Source: Sulfuricaulis limicola (lineage in GTDB: Bacteria > Pseudomonadota > Gammaproteobacteria > Acidiferrobacterales > Sulfurifustaceae). From it: 64,000 nucleotides of DNA. A program made the translations under genes and the position numbers. Under the pieces are notes generated by a model. That model had not been told where the DNA came from and searched no databases. It saw nothing but the letters and a program-made list of their open reading frames with translations. The stretch covers positions 806,001-870,000 of the forward strand of contig NZ_AP014879.1 of the NCBI RefSeq assembly GCF_002355735.1. The letters are read 5' to 3'. This document shows positions 61,442 through 64,000 of this stretch, piece after piece. How positions within the stretch are numbered: position 1 is the stretch's first letter; every line of letters starts with the position of its first letter.

Positions 61442-64000
61442 TCAGCCCGGCAACGCCTCAACCTTGACGCGCTGGTGGCGCAGATTGACCAGCGCTGTTT
61501 CAAATTGCTGCACGCGGCCTTGTTCCTGCTCGACCACGTTTTGCGGCGCGCGCGCGACGAAATCCGGATTGGCCAGCTTTGTTTTCGCCTTGGCGAGTTC
61601 CTTTTCGAGCTTGTCCATTTCCTTGCCGAGACGTTCCAGTTCCGCCCGCTTGTCGATCAGCGAGCCGAGCGGGATGAGCACCTTCATGTGACCGACCAGG
61701 GCGGTGGCGGATTCGGGCGCCTCCTGTCCCTTGTCGAGCCAGGTGATGGACTCGGCCCGCGCCAGGGCCGCGAGATAAGGGCGGTTGGCCTCAAGATATT
61801 TTTTGTCAGCCGGCGAACCGTCCTGGAACATCAGAGGCAACGGCTTTGCGGGCGAAATATCCATCTCGCCGCGGATGTTGCGCACGCCGGTGATCACGGC
61901 CATGGCCCAGCGCATCTCCTCGCTGGCCGCGGCGTCGATCAGATTCCTTTCCGGTCGTGGATAGGGCTCGCGCATGAGGGTGGCACCGGTCTTTCCCGCC
62001 AGCTTCGCCACGCGCTGCCAGACTTCTTCGGTGATGAAGGGCATGACGGGATGCAGCATACGCAGCGCGGTTTCCAGCACCTGCACCAGCGTCCGGCGTG
62101 TGCCGCGCAGTTGTTCTGGCCGGCTGTGTGTGTCTGTCAGCACCACCTTGGAGAGTTCCAGATACCAGTCGCAGTATTCATGCCAGATGAAACTGTAGAT
62201 GGCCTGTGAGGCAAGATCGAAACGGTATTCCCGGAACGCGGATTCCACCTCGGCGGCGACTTCCTGCTGGCGCGAAACGATCCAGCGGTCGGCGGCGGTA
62301 AGTTCGATCTTGCCGCTCAGGCCGCAGTCCTGGCCCTCGGTGTTCATCAGCACGTAGCGGGCGGCGTTCCACAGCTTGTTGCAGAAGTTGCGATAGCCGT
62401 CGATGCGCCCGAGGTCGAACTTGATGTCGCGCCCCTGTGTCGCCAGGCTGGCGAAGGTGAAGCGCAGAGCATCAGTGCCGTAGGCGGGAATGCCATTGGG
62501 AAATTCCTTGCGCGTGGCCTGCTCGATTTTCTTCGCCATCTGCGGTTGCATCAGCCCCCGGGTGCGCTTGGCGACCAGGGTTTCGAGATCGATGCCGTCG
62601 ATGAGATCGATCGGGTCGAGAATGTTGCCCTTGGACTTCGACATCTTCTGCCCGTGGGCATCGCGCACCAGACCGTGGATATAGACCTCGCGGAACGGTA
62701 CCTCGCCGGTGAACTTGAGGCCCATCATGATCATGCGCGCGACCCAGAAGAAAATGATGTCGAAGCCGGTGACGAGCACGCTCGTGGGATAAAAGGTTTT
62801 CAATTCTTTCGTCTGCCCCGGCCAGCCGAGCGTAGAGAACGGCCACAGCGCCGAGGAAAACCAGGTATCGAGCACGTCCTCGTCCTGCTCCAGCGGGACC
62901 TCCAGGCCGTGTTTTTTCCGGGCCTGGGCATGGGCCTCGGCGGCGTTGCGCGCAACATAGATATGGCCGTCGGCGTCGTACCACGCCGGGATGCGATGCC
63001 CCCACCAGATCTGGCGCGAGATGCACCAGTCCTGGATGTTGCGCATCCATTCGTAATAGGTCTTGGTCCAGTTTTCCGGCACGAACTTGATGCGGCCGTC
63101 TTCCACGCACTGGATGGCCTCCTGCGCCAGCGGGCCGACTTTCACGTACCACTGGTCGGTGAGGAAAGGCTCGATCACGGCACCGGTGCGGTCGCCGCGC
63201 GGGACCATAAGCTTGTGATCCTGCACCCGCTCCAGCAATCCCCGGGCTTCGAGGTCGGCGACGATCTGCTTGCGCGCCTTGAAACGGTCAAGGTTGTGGT
63301 AGGGCGAGCCCGGCAGATTGACGCCGGCGTCGGAAAAGAAAATGTTGATCAGCGGCAGGTTATGGCGCTTGCCGACCTCGTAGTCATTGAAGTCATGCGC
63401 GGGAGTAATCTTGACACAGCCCGAGCCGAACTCCTTGTCCACGTACTCGTCCGCGATGACGGGAATTTTGCGGCCGGTGAGCGGCAGCTCGACCATCTTG
63501 CCGATGAATTTTTTATAGCGCTCGTCGTCCGGGTGCACCGCCACGGCGGTGTCGCCAAGCATGGTTTCCGGGCGGGTGGTGGCGACCACGAGATGTTCTT
63601 TCGTGCCCGCGATCGGATAACGGATATGCCACAGATGGCCGGCTTCTTCCTCGGAAACGACCTCGAGGTCGGAGACCGCGGTGTGCAGCACCGGATCCCA
63701 GTTGACCAGGCGTTTGCCGCGGTAGATCAGCCCTTCTTCGTGCAGCCGCACGAACACCTCGGTGACCGCGTGCGACAGGCCGTCGTCCATGGTGAAGCGC
63801 TCGCGCGACCAGTCGAGCGAGGCGCCCATGCGACGCAGCTGGCGCGTGATGGTGCCGCCGGATTCGGCCTTCCATTGCCACACGCGCTTGACGAATTCCT
63901 CGCGCCCGAGGTCGTGGCGCGTCTTGCCCTCGGCCTCGAGCTGGCGCTCGACCACCATCTGGGTGGCGATGCCGGCGTGGTCGGTACCCGCCTGCCACAG
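61442..64000 (-). CDS. valS: Valyl-tRNA synthetase, 5'-truncated by window edge
   Basis: 852 codons are present; the frame is open to base 64000, so the start lies beyond the window. The segment begins in [14 protein letters not shown], just after the class-I HIGH motif region. The CP editing domain, KMSKS (QKMSKSKGN), anticodon-binding domain and a C-terminal coiled coil ([22 protein letters not shown]) are all seen. It charges tRNA(Val). The gene ends 48 bp before the FKBP gene on the same strand. Confidence 0.95.
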   Translation of the reverse strand: MWQAGTDHAGIATQMVVERQLEAEGKTRHDLGREEFVKRVWQWKAESGGTITRQLRRMGASLDWSRERFTMDDGLSHAVTEVFVRLHEEGLIYRGKRLVNWDPVLHTAVSDLEVVSEEEAGHLWHIRYPIAGTKEHLVVATTRPETMLGDTAVAVHPDDERYKKFIGKMVELPLTGRKIPVIADEYVDKEFGSGCVKITPAHDFNDYEVGKRHNLPLINIFFSDAGVNLPGSPYHNLDRFKARKQIVADLEARGLLERVQDHKLMVPRGDRTGAVIEPFLTDQWYVKVGPLAQEAIQCVEDGRIKFVPENWTKTYYEWMRNIQDWCISRQIWWGHRIPAWYDADGHIYVARNAAEAHAQARKKHGLEVPLEQDEDVLDTWFSSALWPFSTLGWPGQTKELKTFYPTSVLVTGFDIIFFWVARMIMMGLKFTGEVPFREVYIHGLVRDAHGQKMSKSKGNILDPIDLIDGIDLETLVAKRTRGLMQPQMAKKIEQATRKEFPNGIPAYGTDALRFTFASLATQGRDIKFDLGRIDGYRNFCNKLWNAARYVLMNTEGQDCGLSGKIELTAADRWIVSRQQEVAAEVESAFREYRFDLASQAIYSFIWHEYCDWYLELSKVVLTDTHSRPEQLRGTRRTLVQVLETALRMLHPVMPFITEEVWQRVAKLAGKTGATLMREPYPRPERNLIDAAASEEMRWAMAVITGVRNIRGEMDISPAKPLPLMFQDGSPADKKYLEANRPYLAALARAESITWLDKGQEAPESATALVGHMKVLIPLGSLIDKRAELERLGKEMDKLEKELAKAKTKLANPDFVARAPQNVVEQEQGRVQQFETALVNLRHQRVKVEALPG

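Overview
The window looks like chromosomal DNA of a GC-rich gammaproteobacterium, probably a free-living sulfur- or iron-bacterium type related to Acidiferrobacterales/Chromatiales. That placement is inferred from gene order (metG divergent from apbC-dcd; cysS next to ppiB-lpxH; ilvI-ilvH-ilvC-psd-pssA-leuA; nth next to an RnfB-like gene) and protein character, not from any marker comparison. Most of the 64 kb is dense housekeeping sequence. No rRNA, tRNA, CRISPR array or prophage was seen.

Layout. 0.1-4.6 kb (minus strand): rnfB-like, nth, FIST sensor, DUF1841, DoxX and the arsenosugar radical-SAM gene arsS. 4.6-10 kb: a membrane methyltransferase, a haem-binding DUF3365 protein, metG, apbC and dcd. 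10.3-11.5 kb: two low-GC orphan genes, each framed by integron-type recombination sites, with no integrase. They read as a two-cassette array lacking an integrase. 11.5-17.8 kb: an Ada-like repair protein, a VIT-type metal transporter, small regulators, a lipoprotein cytochrome c, a PanE-type reductase and an FAH-family enzyme. 17.9-27.2 kb: gamma-glutamyltransferase, an acyl-CoA ligase, an ORF6N gene surrounded by a striking family of 25-27 bp palindromes, a SLAC1-type channel, glcE, glcD and gluQ. 27.56-29.95 kb: a group II intron with its maturase. 30-37.6 kb: metZ, lutABC, mmsA, a glycerate-kinase-family gene and a lipoprotein. 37.6-49.9 kb: lpxH, ppiB, gltX, cysS, the ilv-psd-pssA-leuA block with a leucine-rich leader peptide, a family-4 uracil-DNA glycosylase and rimI. 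50-57.5 kb: small envelope and stress-type proteins, a PDC-sensor protein, and a sigma-54-type promoter in front of a protein with a cNMP-binding-like domain. 57.7-64 kb: a cold-shock gene, prfC, an MbcA/ParS-type antitoxin-like gene, an FKBP isomerase and the 3' part of valS, which runs off the right edge.

How the genes fit together. Glycolate (glcDE), lactate (lutABC) and glycerate (gckA-like) genes suggest use or recycling of C2/C3 hydroxy acids. The ilv/leu block is a branched-chain amino-acid unit linked to phospholipid synthesis. Intergenic spaces are rich in structured repeats: hairpins with a shared GCGAAGCG loop, two 27-bp inverted repeats built on a 9-nt period, and AACGCAGAT-type repeats. 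The most unusual signals are the integrase-less cassette pair and the ORF6N-associated palindromes.
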